Shown: positions 1 through 5,830 of the stretch, piece by piece
How positions within the stretch are numbered: the stretch's first letter is position 1
Layout: the number at the start of each line of letters is the position of its first letter
NCBI GenBank assembly: GCA_044508495.1
Contig: JBIQHP010000101.1
Coordinates: forward strand, 1 to 7,347
Reading direction: 5' to 3'
Source: Terrimesophilobacter sp044508495
GTDB taxonomy: Bacteria; Actinomycetota; Actinomycetes; Actinomycetales; Microbacteriaceae
DNA length: 7,347 nt
Translations under genes and position numbers: made by a program
Notes under the pieces: generated by a model
Databases searched by the model: none
What the model saw: only the letters and a program-made list of their open reading frames with translations
Told to the model about the DNA's origin: nothing

Positions 1-674
1 GTGAAACGGTCCTCGGCCTCCTGACCGTCGTCGAGCAGGGGGTCGGGGCCTTGCTTCGCCATGACGGCGGCGACGCCCTCGGAGTCGAGCACCTCGCACA
101 CCATCGCGCCCCGAAGGTCGGCCACCGCGTTCTCGGTGAGCAGCCGCAACCGCACCTCGCCGATCGGCTCGGGTGGGAAGCCCTCCGAGCCCTCGCCCTG
201 AGGCTCTCGCAGGGTCTCGGACTCGGCCATGCGCAGGCGGGTACGTCGCGGAGCGCCGATGCTGTGCAGGGAGTCCTCGTGCTCGTCCGCGGTGGCGCTT
301 GGGGCGAGGGCCATTTCCGGCCCTCGCGCGCCCCCAGCGCCGGCGACCGTCTCGGTCGTCGGGCCCACCACCGTGCCCTTCTGGTTGGTCTGGCCCATGC
401 GGCCGTTCGCGGATGCCGTGGTCGCGTCGGCCGTGATGTCGCCCGCGAAGTCCCAGGCGCCGTACATGCCGAGGTGCACGCGGAGCCAGAGGCCGCCCTC
501 GAAGCCGAGGAACATCTGCTTGCCGACGGCCCTCGCCTCCGTCATCACGAGGCCGTCGAGTTCGGCGGCGCCCTCGGCGAAGCGCCCCTGCGGGGAGCTC
601 GCCTCCACCCGGTGGCCGACGAAGTGCCGGGCGAATTGACGCGCGATGCGATGGACGGAGTGACCCTCTGGCAC
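1..674 (-). CDS. nei: Fpg/Nei-family DNA glycosylase, 3' end beyond the window
   Basis: This is a bifunctional DNA glycosylase/AP lyase of the Fpg/Nei family, which removes oxidised bases in base-excision repair. The GTG start at 674 gives MPEGHSVHR, so the catalytic Pro2 (Schiff-base nucleophile after Met removal) and Glu3 are in place. The conserved lysine of the GKQMF motif is Lys52, HLGMYGAW spans about 67-74, and GPDPL lies near 209-213. The 224 visible residues are the N-terminal domain; the helix-two-turn-helix and any zinc finger would lie outside the window. The stretch from about residue 80 to 170 is long and Gly/Ala/Thr/Glu-rich, looser than in compact Fpg proteins. The start lies one base after the rpiB stop, so the two genes are cotranscribed and probably translationally coupled; only a weak AGG is seen upstream. 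Family assignment is firm, but substrate (8-oxoG or oxidised pyrimidines) cannot be read. It corresponds in position to M. tuberculosis Rv2464c. Confidence 0.9.
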   Translation of the reverse strand, partial: MPEGHSVHRIARQFARHFVGHRVEASSPQGRFAEGAAELDGLVMTEARAVGKQMFLGFEGGLWLRVHLGMYGAWDFAGDITADATTASANGRMGQTNQKGTVVGPTTETVAGAGGARGPEMALAPSATADEHEDSLHSIGAPRRTRLRMAESETLREPQGEGSEGFPPEPIGEVRLRLLTENAVADLRGAMVCEVLDSEGVAAVMAKQGPDPLLDDGQEAEDRF

Positions 675-675
675 G

Positions 676-1161
676 TCAGTCGACCTGCTTGCCCGCGATC
701 GCCCCGGTGTCCTCGTACTCGGCGAGCTGGGCGATCCTCCTGGCGTGCCGCTCCTCGCCGGAGAACGGGGTCGCGAGGAAGACGTCGATGAACTCGATCG
801 CCTCCTCGACGGTGTGCTGCCGCGCTCCGATCGACACGACGTTCGCGTCGTTGTGCTCGCGTGCGAGCTGCGCGGTCGCGACACTCCAGACGAGGGCCGC
901 ACGGGCGCCGCGCACCTTGTTCGCCGCCATCTGCTCGCCGTTGCCCGAGCCTCCGAAGACGATCCCGAGCGCGTCGACCCCCGCCTGCTGGTCGGCGACG
1001 ACGCCGATCGCGGCGTTGACGCAGAAGGAGGGGTAGTCGTCGAGCGCGTCGTACTCCGCCGGCCCATGATCGACGACCTCGTGACCGCTCGCTCGAAGGT
1101 GCCCCTGGAGCGTCCGGCTGAAGTCGAGGCCGGCGTGGTCGGTCGCGATGTGGATGCGCAT
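676..1161 (-). CDS. rpiB: Ribose-5-phosphate isomerase B
   Basis: This cytosolic enzyme interconverts ribose 5-phosphate and ribulose 5-phosphate in the non-oxidative pentose phosphate pathway. The product is 161 residues, about the normal size for the RpiB/LacAB family. Visible signatures are TDHAG (Asp8, His9), DDYPSFC (41-47), the phosphate-binding loop GGSGNGEQMAANKV (70-83) and REHND (101-105, His103). The loop carries Glu76 where E. coli RpiB has a catalytic cysteine in CGTG. This is the actinobacterial form, in which a glutamate serves as the general base (Glu75 in the M. tuberculosis enzyme). ATG at 1161 is preferred: the protein begins directly with the first beta strand (MRIHIATDHAG), and the open frame upstream has no such homology. 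It is the middle gene of a leftward block, 44 bases after the DinB-like gene and one base before the glycosylase. Confidence 0.96.
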   Translation of the reverse strand: MRIHIATDHAGLDFSRTLQGHLRASGHEVVDHGPAEYDALDDYPSFCVNAAIGVVADQQAGVDALGIVFGGSGNGEQMAANKVRGARAALVWSVATAQLAREHNDANVVSIGARQHTVEEAIEFIDVFLATPFSGEERHARRIAQLAEYEDTGAIAGKQVD

Positions 1162-1167
1162 GGCTCC

Positions 1168-1173
1168 AGTGTA
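1168..1173 (-). promoter_or_regulatory. Candidate -10 element for a leaderless rpiB transcript
   Basis: On the minus strand TACACT fits the actinobacterial -10 pattern TAnnnT. Exactly six bases separate it from the rpiB ATG, which would place the transcription start at the A of the start codon. No convincing -35 hexamer is visible 17-18 bases upstream. The same six bases contain GGAG, but only two bases from the ATG, too close for a good Shine-Dalgarno. Inference only. Confidence 0.4.
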
Positions 1174-1205
1174 GGGAGACCGCACGGCATCCGTCGCGGG
1201 CTCCG

Positions 1206-1787
1206 TCACGGCATGAGGTAGCCCACCCGGCCCAGCAATCGCGTCTCGCTGTCGGCATCCGCCGGCACCTCGATCTCGGGTGGGAAGACCCCCATCTCGC
1301 GGAAGGCGTCGACCTGGGGGCCGACGTGCTGCCACAGACCCTCGACGAGCTCGGCGGGCAGAGAGTATCCCATCCCCAGGAGCTTGGCGATCGACCAGGC
1401 CTGGAACGCCCGGTAGATGGCGGTGTGCACGAGATACTCCCGCACCGGGAAGTCGCCGTAGCTCAGATGCGCGACGGCGTCGAGGTCGGTGCTCGCCTCG
1501 ACCGCGGCGGTCGCGGCATCGTGCGCGCGGTCGTAGCTCGCGATCGGATCGTCGCCGAGCAGGTCGCCGGCGTAGACGTCCCCGACCTCCTCGATCGTGC
1601 GGCCGGCGAGCACGTCGGGAACCCAGGCCTCGTCGTAGGTATGCGAGGCCAGGATGTCGCGCAGGACGGGGTTCTCCTTCCTCGACCACTCCGCGGGCGC
1701 GGCGAGCGCGAGCTGGTCGGGCGAGATCCGGTCGATGACGGAGCGCAACGCGGCATCCGACTGCAGGAAGAGCTCTTTCTCGTTCAT
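1206..1787 (-). CDS. DinB / mycothiol-dependent maleylpyruvate isomerase-fold protein (TIGR03086-like)
   Basis: The protein is a 193-residue, mostly helical member of the DinB/MDMPI superfamily. These are four-helix-bundle metalloproteins, several of which act as mycothiol-dependent transferases or isomerases. The expected metal ligands are visible: His49 in ASHTYDEAW, then Glu117 and His121 in the REYLVHTAIYR segment, matching the His...Glu-x3-His arrangement of MDMPI. The stretch around 113-145 (FPVREYLVH...AWSIAKLLG) looks the most constrained. The C-terminal tail after about 165 is Glu/Asp/Pro-rich and probably peripheral. There is no signal peptide or membrane segment, so the protein should be cytosolic. 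The ATG at 1787 has no usable Shine-Dalgarno, and a -10-like TAGTTT six bases upstream suggests a leaderless mRNA. It heads the leftward block with rpiB and the glycosylase. Substrate is unknown; a mycothiol S-conjugating or detoxifying role is inferred from the fold only. Confidence 0.8.
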   Translation of the reverse strand: MNEKELFLQSDAALRSVIDRISPDQLALAAPAEWSRKENPVLRDILASHTYDEAWVPDVLAGRTIEEVGDVYAGDLLGDDPIASYDRAHDAATAAVEASTDLDAVAHLSYGDFPVREYLVHTAIYRAFQAWSIAKLLGMGYSLPAELVEGLWQHVGPQVDAFREMGVFPPEIEVPADADSETRLLGRVGYLMP

Positions 1788-1793
1788 CCCCGG

Positions 1794-1799
1794 AAACTA
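1794..1799 (-). promoter_or_regulatory. Candidate -10 element for a leaderless DinB-like transcript
   Basis: Minus-strand TAGTTT matches TAnnnT and lies six bases before the ATG at 1787, the same geometry as seen at rpiB. There is no Shine-Dalgarno at a workable distance, which supports leaderless initiation. A TTGTCA further upstream is only 11 bases from this -10, so it is not a matching -35. Inference. Confidence 0.4.
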
Positions 1800-1872
1800 G
1801 CGCGAGCGGCTGACAATGCGCCGGATCGGAGAGCCCGCCTCTGGCCTTATCGCGACGGCAGGAGCACACTGG

Positions 1873-1899
1873 TGGGAGGTCCTTCGTTCGGTTGGGAGG
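1873..1899 (+). repeat. Pair of TGGGAGG direct repeats upstream of the uncharacterised gene
   Basis: TGGGAGG occurs at 1873-1879 and again at 1893-1899, 20 bases start to start (about two helical turns). The second copy is the ribosome-binding site of the gene at 1906. The first copy has no nearby start codon of its own in the gene's frame, so it could be part of an operator or chance. Confidence 0.35.
1894..1899 (+). promoter_or_regulatory. Ribosome-binding site that fixes the start at 1906
   Basis: GGGAGG is a near-perfect Shine-Dalgarno and lies six bases before ATG 1906. This decides against the earlier in-frame ATG at 1816, which has no such site and would add 30 residues that overlap the intergenic control region. 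Confidence 0.8.
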
Positions 1900-1905
1900 C
1901 CAGCG

Positions 1906-2664
1906 ATGACATCAGAGAGGGGCTCGGCCCCCGCACTCGTCCCCGTGCTGTCGGCCGGGCGGCACCGCACGCCGCGCACGGGCGCGTGCTTCATGGAGTT
2001 CGCGTCCTACCTCGCGGGCGAGCGATGGAGCGATCACCCGGCGTGCACGCATCCGGCGCTCGCCTTCCTCGCGAGGATGGTCAACGACTGCAGTTCCGAT
2101 CGAGCGCGGTCCGGGCTCGCCGAGCTCGTTCCCCCGGTCATCGGGCTGAACGGCGACGACCCGCGGATCGAGATCCTCCTCGCCCTGCGGGTCGCGGTGA
2201 ACGCCCTGCCCATCGCGAGCGAGGAGCGGCAGCGGGCGCTCGCCGTCGGCATGCTGTCGTGCGAGTCGCGGCTCGAGCGGCTGGGGCATCCGGTCGACGG
2301 GGAGCTGCGGGCCTCGATCCGCGCCGCGTTCGACAGCGCTCCCCTCGCCGAGCGCTGGGCGCGGGGGTTCGTCGCCGAGCACTCGATCGCCACGCGCGAA
2401 CGGGCGGTCTCGCGGATGGCCGAGTCGGTCATCCGGGTCGGCGTGCTCGGGATCGCCCAGGCCTGCTCGCCCGGAGCGGATGCCCTGCTCCACGACGTGC
2501 TGCGCGACGCGATCGCCGACTGCGAGGCGGTGCTCGCGGAGGCCTCAGTCGAAGACCGGCTCGCGGGTCCTGGAGCGCTTGAGCTCGAAGAAGCCGTCAT
2601 AGCTCGCCGCCGCCACGACGCCGTCCCACAGCGCGAGCGCCTGCTCGCCCTTCGGCGCGGGTGA
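1906..2664 (+). CDS. Uncharacterised actinobacterial protein with ACFMEFASYLAGE motif
   Basis: I recognise the type (hypothetical proteins common in Actinobacteria) but no function. The product is 252 residues, soluble, without signal peptide or membrane segment. The strongest motif is near the N terminus: ACFMEFASYLAGERWSDHP at 27-45, then ACTHP at 46-50, continuing through LARMVND at 55-61. It supplies Cys28, His44, Cys47 and His49, which could bind a metal, though this is a guess. Residues 75-100 contain a GLNGDDPRIEILLALRVA segment, and the rest is helical and Arg/Ala/Glu-rich. Codon use matches its neighbours. The last 39 codons run antisense across the end of the gene at 2545-3162. That tail is Arg/Glu-rich and unlike the rest, so the ancestral protein probably ended near residue 213. 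The start rests on GGGAGG at 1894-1899. The gene is transcribed divergently from the DinB-like gene across a 118-base gap. Confidence 0.78.
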   Translation: MTSERGSAPALVPVLSAGRHRTPRTGACFMEFASYLAGERWSDHPACTHPALAFLARMVNDCSSDRARSGLAELVPPVIGLNGDDPRIEILLALRVAVNALPIASEERQRALAVGMLSCESRLERLGHPVDGELRASIRAAFDSAPLAERWARGFVAEHSIATRERAVSRMAESVIRVGVLGIAQACSPGADALLHDVLRDAIADCEAVLAEASVEDRLAGPGALELEEAVIARRRHDAVPQRERLLALRRG

Positions 2665-3162
2665 GATCACCGGGCCGAAGAACGCGACGCCGTTCACCGC
2701 GATGACCGGGGTTCCGACCTCCTGGCCGACCCGATCGATCCCGTCGGAGTGGCTCGCGCGCATCGGCACGTCGTACTCGTCGCTGTCCGCGTGGCGCAGA
2801 TACTCGGCCGGGAGGCCCAGCTCGGCAAGCGTCGCCGGGATGACCTCGTCGGGGTCCTTCGACCCGCCCGGATGGATGCGCGTGCCGAGCGCGTCGTAGA
2901 GCGGCTTGACGGCGGCCTGACCCTCGAGCTCGCGCACGGCCGCGACGAGGCGGGTGTAGCGCAGGGCGCGGGGGAAGAAGGCCCGGTAGCTCTCGGAGAC
3001 CTCCTTGTCCTCGTTGAGCACGGCGAGGCTCATGACGTGCCAGGTCACGTCGAGGTCCCGGTGCTTCGCGACCTCGTCGACCCACCGGCTCGTCATCCAG
3101 GCCCAGGGACAGGAGGGGTCGAACCAGAAGTCGACGGCGGTCGGGGTGGAGGATGATGACAT
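2545..3162 (-). CDS. Mycothiol-dependent nitroreductase/DsbA-like oxidoreductase, Rv2466c family
   Basis: This is a cytosolic thioredoxin-fold protein with an inserted helical domain, of the DsbA/FrnE-like group typified by M. tuberculosis Rv2466c. Rv2466c uses mycothiol as electron donor and is linked to SigH-controlled oxidative stress. The 205 residues match that family's size. Visible landmarks are DFWFDPSCPWAW (11-22), TSRW, HVMSLAVLNE (near 42-51), a central GTRIHPGGSKDPDEV segment, the cis-proline loop GTPVIAVNGVAFFGPV, and the terminal FFELKRSRTREPVFD. The active site reads CPWA (Cys18-Pro-Trp-Ala21), whereas Rv2466c has CPWC, so this protein keeps only the nucleophilic cysteine. The ATG at 3162 has GAAGG only one base away. 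No in-frame upstream start is seen nearby. It diverges from pepN with 126 bases between and converges on the uncharacterised gene with a 120-base overlap. Substrate is unknown; mycothiol use is inferred by homology. Confidence 0.92.
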   Translation of the reverse strand: MSSSSTPTAVDFWFDPSCPWAWMTSRWVDEVAKHRDLDVTWHVMSLAVLNEDKEVSESYRAFFPRALRYTRLVAAVRELEGQAAVKPLYDALGTRIHPGGSKDPDEVIPATLAELGLPAEYLRHADSDEYDVPMRASHSDGIDRVGQEVGTPVIAVNGVAFFGPVISPAPKGEQALALWDGVVAAASYDGFFELKRSRTREPVFD

Positions 3163-3214
3163 ACCTTCACGGTACCCCGGAACCCTTCGTCTCGCAGACG
3201 CCGGGCGACCGCGA

Positions 3215-3224
3215 ATACTAGGCT
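3215..3224. promoter_or_regulatory. Overlapping divergent -10-like elements between the Rv2466c-like gene and pepN
   Basis: The ten bases ATACTAGGCT read TAGGCT (3219-3224) on the plus strand and TAGTAT (3215-3220) on the minus strand. Both fit TAnnnT. They would drive pepN with a leader of roughly 60 bases and the leftward gene with a leader of roughly 45. Neither has a recognisable -35 hexamer at 17-18 bases. The remainder of the 126-base gap shows nothing else except the pepN ribosome-binding site. Confidence 0.35.
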
Positions 3225-3276
3225 GGGAGACCGACGCGGGGCCGATCGAGTCCTGCGGTCACACCACGATCCTCAC

Positions 3277-3283
3277 GAAGGAG
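3277..3283 (+). promoter_or_regulatory. Ribosome-binding site of pepN
   Basis: GAAGGAG lies five bases before the GTG at 3289 and fixes that GTG as the start. The resulting N terminus (MPGDNLTR) agrees with the MPGxNLTR start of Streptomyces PepN as I recall it. Confidence 0.88.
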
Positions 3284-3288
3284 AACCA

Positions 3289-5826
3289 GTGCCAGGAGAC
3301 AACCTCACCCGCGTCGAAGCCCAGGAGCGCAAGGCGCTCGTCGAGGTCGAGAGCTACGACGTCGTACTCGACCTGACGACGGGGCCCGAGGTGTTCCGCA
3401 GCACGACGACCGTGCGCTTCTCGGCCAAGGCAGGCGCCTCGACCTTCATCGACGCGTTCACCCGCACGGTGCACTCGATCGAGCTCAACGATGCCGCCGT
3501 CGACACCGCCGCGGCGGACGGCGTGCGCATCCGGCTCGACGGCCTGGCCGAGGAGAACGTGCTCACGATCGTCGCGGACGCCGAGTACACGAACTCGGGC
3601 GAGGGCCTGCACCGCTTCGTCGACCCGGTCGACGGCGAGGTGTACCTCTATTCGCAGTTCGAGGTGCCCGACTCCCGCCGCGTCTTCGCGGTCTTCGAGC
3701 AGCCCGACCTCAAGGCGACCTTCCGCTTCACCGTGACCGCGCCGGCTGCCTGGGAGATCGTGAGCAACCAGCCGGCCGAGACTCGCATGACCGACGGAGA
3801 CGCGGCGACCTGGGTGTTCAAGACCACGCCGCGCATCTCCTCCTACATCACGGCTATCGTGGCCGGTCCCTACGCGAAGGTCGAGAGCGAGCTCACGAGC
3901 CGCGACGGCCGCACGATCCCGCTCGGCATCTACTCGCGAAAGTCGCTCAGCCAGTTCCTCGACGCCGACTACATCTTCGACATCACCCGTAAGGGCTTCG
4001 CCTATTACGAGGAGAAGTTCGACTACGCCTACCCCTTCGAGAAGTACGACCAGCTCTTCGTCCCCGAGTTCAACGCGGGCGCCATGGAGAACGCCGGCGC
4101 GATCACCTTCACCGAGACCTACGTGTTCCGCTCCAAGGTCACGGATGCGATCAAGGAGCGCCGCGTCGTCACGATCCTGCACGAGCTCGCGCACATGTGG
4201 TTCGGCGACCTCGTGACCATGAAGTGGTGGAACGACCTGTGGCTCAACGAGTCCTTCGCCGAGTGGGCCTCCACGATCTCCACCGCGAACGCCACGGAGT
4301 GGACCGAGGCCTGGACGACCTTCCAGGCGATGGAGAAGAGCTGGGCCTACCGGCAGGACCAGCTGCCGTCGACGCATCCGGTCGTCGCAGAGATCCGCGA
4401 TCTCGAGGATGTCCAGGTCAACTTCGACGGGATCACCTACGCCAAGGGCGGCTCGGTGCTCAAGCAGCTCGTCGCCTGGGTGGGCGAGGACGAGTTCTTC
4501 GCCGGCGTCGCCGCCTACTTCAAGAAGCACGAATGGGGCAACACCGAGCTGAAGGATCTGCTCGCCGAGCTCGAGATCACGAGCGGACGCAAGCTCGCGG
4601 AGTGGTCGAAGCTGTGGCTCGAGACGGCGGGCGTCAACACGCTGCGGCCCTCGTTCGAGACCGACGAGGCCGGGAACTTCACGAGCTTCGCCGTGCTGCA
4701 GAGCGCCGCCCCCGACTATCCCACCATCCGCCCGCACCGCCTCGCGATCGGCCTCTACGACCTGAAGGGCGGCAAGCTCGTGCGCACGCACCGGGTCGAG
4801 CTCGACGTCGATGGCGAGCGCACCGACGTCCCCGAGCTCGTCGGGACGGCCAGACCGGATCTCGTGCTCATCAACGACGACGACCTCGCCTACGCGAAGA
4901 TCCGGCTCGACGCCGACTCGCTCGCCGTCGCGATCGAGCACCTCAAGGAGATCGAGAACCCGCTCGCCCGCGCCCTCGTCTGGGGCTCGGTGTGGGACTC
5001 GACGCGCGACGCCGAGACGCCGGCGAGCGACTATGTGCGGCTCGTGCTCGGCAACATCGCGACCGAGACCGAGAGCACGACGATCCGCACGACGCTCAGC
5101 CAGCTGCTGCTCGTCGCCCGCCAGTACGTTGCACCGGCCGACCGTGCGAAGACGATCGAGAAGGTCGGCTCCGACCTGTGGACGCTCGCCCAGCTCGCCG
5201 CGCCGGGCTCGGACGCGCAGTTCCAGTTCGTGAAGTTCTTCGCCCAGATCGCGTCGATCGGAGACCACGTGAGCGCCCTGCGCGGGCTGCTCGACGGCAC
5301 CGTCGTGCTCGGGGGGCTCGAGATCGACACCGACCTCGGATGGGAGCTGCTCGAGGGGCTCGTGCTCAACGGGGCCGCGACACCCGCCGACATCGACGCC
5401 GCGCTCGAGAAGGACAACACCGCCAACGGCCAGCAGGCCGCCGCGCGGGCTCGTGCGACCTTCGCCGACGCGAAGACCAAGCTCGCCGCCTTCTCCTCGC
5501 TCGTCGACACGGATGAGCTGCCCAACGCGATCGTGCGCAACACGGCACTCGGCTACCAGCACGTCAACGACCCCGCCTCGCTCGAGCCCGTCGTGGCGAA
5601 GTACTTCGCCGCCCTGAACGACCTGTGGACGAGCCGCAGCTACCACATCGCCGAGACGCTCATCGTGGGCCTCTACCCGGCTCCGCTCGCGTCACAGGCT
5701 CTCGTCGACGCGACGAAGGCCTGGCTCGACGCGAACCCGGAGGTGCCGGCGCTGCGCCGCCTCGTGACCGAGAACCTCGCCGGCGTCGAGCGCGCGCTCG
5801 CGGCGCAGGCCGCCGACGTGAGGTAG
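3289..5826 (+). CDS. pepN: Aminopeptidase N (M1 zinc metallopeptidase)
   Basis: This cytosolic zinc exopeptidase removes N-terminal residues from peptides in the late steps of protein turnover. It has 845 residues, close to Streptomyces PepN (about 857). The order is an N-terminal beta-sandwich (about 1-195), the thermolysin-like catalytic domain (about 196-440), and a C-terminal ERAP1-like helical domain from about residue 520. The exopeptidase motif GAMEN is at 264-268. The zinc site is HELAH (His298, His302) plus Glu321 in WLNESFAEW, with catalytic Glu299. The transition-state tyrosine is Tyr384 in ITYAKGG. All key residues are intact. The gene starts with GTG behind a strong Shine-Dalgarno and heads an operon: the MscS gene starts four bases after its TAG. 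It has no signal peptide. The strand opposite is open for most of its length, but that is a codon-bias shadow. Function is certain at family level; substrate preference cannot be read. Confidence 0.98.
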   Translation: MPGDNLTRVEAQERKALVEVESYDVVLDLTTGPEVFRSTTTVRFSAKAGASTFIDAFTRTVHSIELNDAAVDTAAADGVRIRLDGLAEENVLTIVADAEYTNSGEGLHRFVDPVDGEVYLYSQFEVPDSRRVFAVFEQPDLKATFRFTVTAPAAWEIVSNQPAETRMTDGDAATWVFKTTPRISSYITAIVAGPYAKVESELTSRDGRTIPLGIYSRKSLSQFLDADYIFDITRKGFAYYEEKFDYAYPFEKYDQLFVPEFNAGAMENAGAITFTETYVFRSKVTDAIKERRVVTILHELAHMWFGDLVTMKWWNDLWLNESFAEWASTISTANATEWTEAWTTFQAMEKSWAYRQDQLPSTHPVVAEIRDLEDVQVNFDGITYAKGGSVLKQLVAWVGEDEFFAGVAAYFKKHEWGNTELKDLLAELEITSGRKLAEWSKLWLETAGVNTLRPSFETDEAGNFTSFAVLQSAAPDYPTIRPHRLAIGLYDLKGGKLVRTHRVELDVDGERTDVPELVGTARPDLVLINDDDLAYAKIRLDADSLAVAIEHLKEIENPLARALVWGSVWDSTRDAETPASDYVRLVLGNIATETESTTIRTTLSQLLLVARQYVAPADRAKTIEKVGSDLWTLAQLAAPGSDAQFQFVKFFAQIASIGDHVSALRGLLDGTVVLGGLEIDTDLGWELLEGLVLNGAATPADIDAALEKDNTANGQQAAARARATFADAKTKLAAFSSLVDTDELPNAIVRNTALGYQHVNDPASLEPVVAKYFAALNDLWTSRSYHIAETLIVGLYPAPLASQALVDATKAWLDANPEVPALRRLVTENLAGVERALAAQAADVR

Positions 5827-5830
5827 TCCC

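Noticed and set aside
51..791. Plus-strand open frames across the left edge.
   Set aside because: They are antisense to the glycosylase and rpiB, both clearly recognised, and show no family features.
1811..1817. Minus-strand TTGTCA as a -35 element for the DinB-like gene.
   Set aside because: Only 11 bases separate it from the TAGTTT -10 candidate, and no TAnnnT lies at 16-18 bases.
1162..1869. A long in-frame extension upstream of rpiB, to 397 codons.
   Set aside because: The extension is Arg/Ala-rich with no homology and overlaps the DinB-like gene in another frame. RpiB begins normally at the ATG at 1161.
1816..1905. Earlier ATG start for the unknown gene.
   Set aside because: No ribosome-binding site there, whereas ATG 1906 has GGGAGG at six bases. 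The extra residues also cover the intergenic control region.
1326..2582. A 418-codon plus-strand frame across the DinB-like gene and the unknown gene.
   Set aside because: It is antisense to the DinB-like gene and out of frame with the unknown gene. Composition is Arg-rich and no motif is seen.
3259..5646. A 795-codon open frame on the minus strand opposite pepN.
   Set aside because: It lies antisense to an intact M1 peptidase with all catalytic motifs. Its translation is Arg/Glu/Val/Leu/Gly/Asp-rich without any family motif, as expected for the mirror frame of GC-biased codons.
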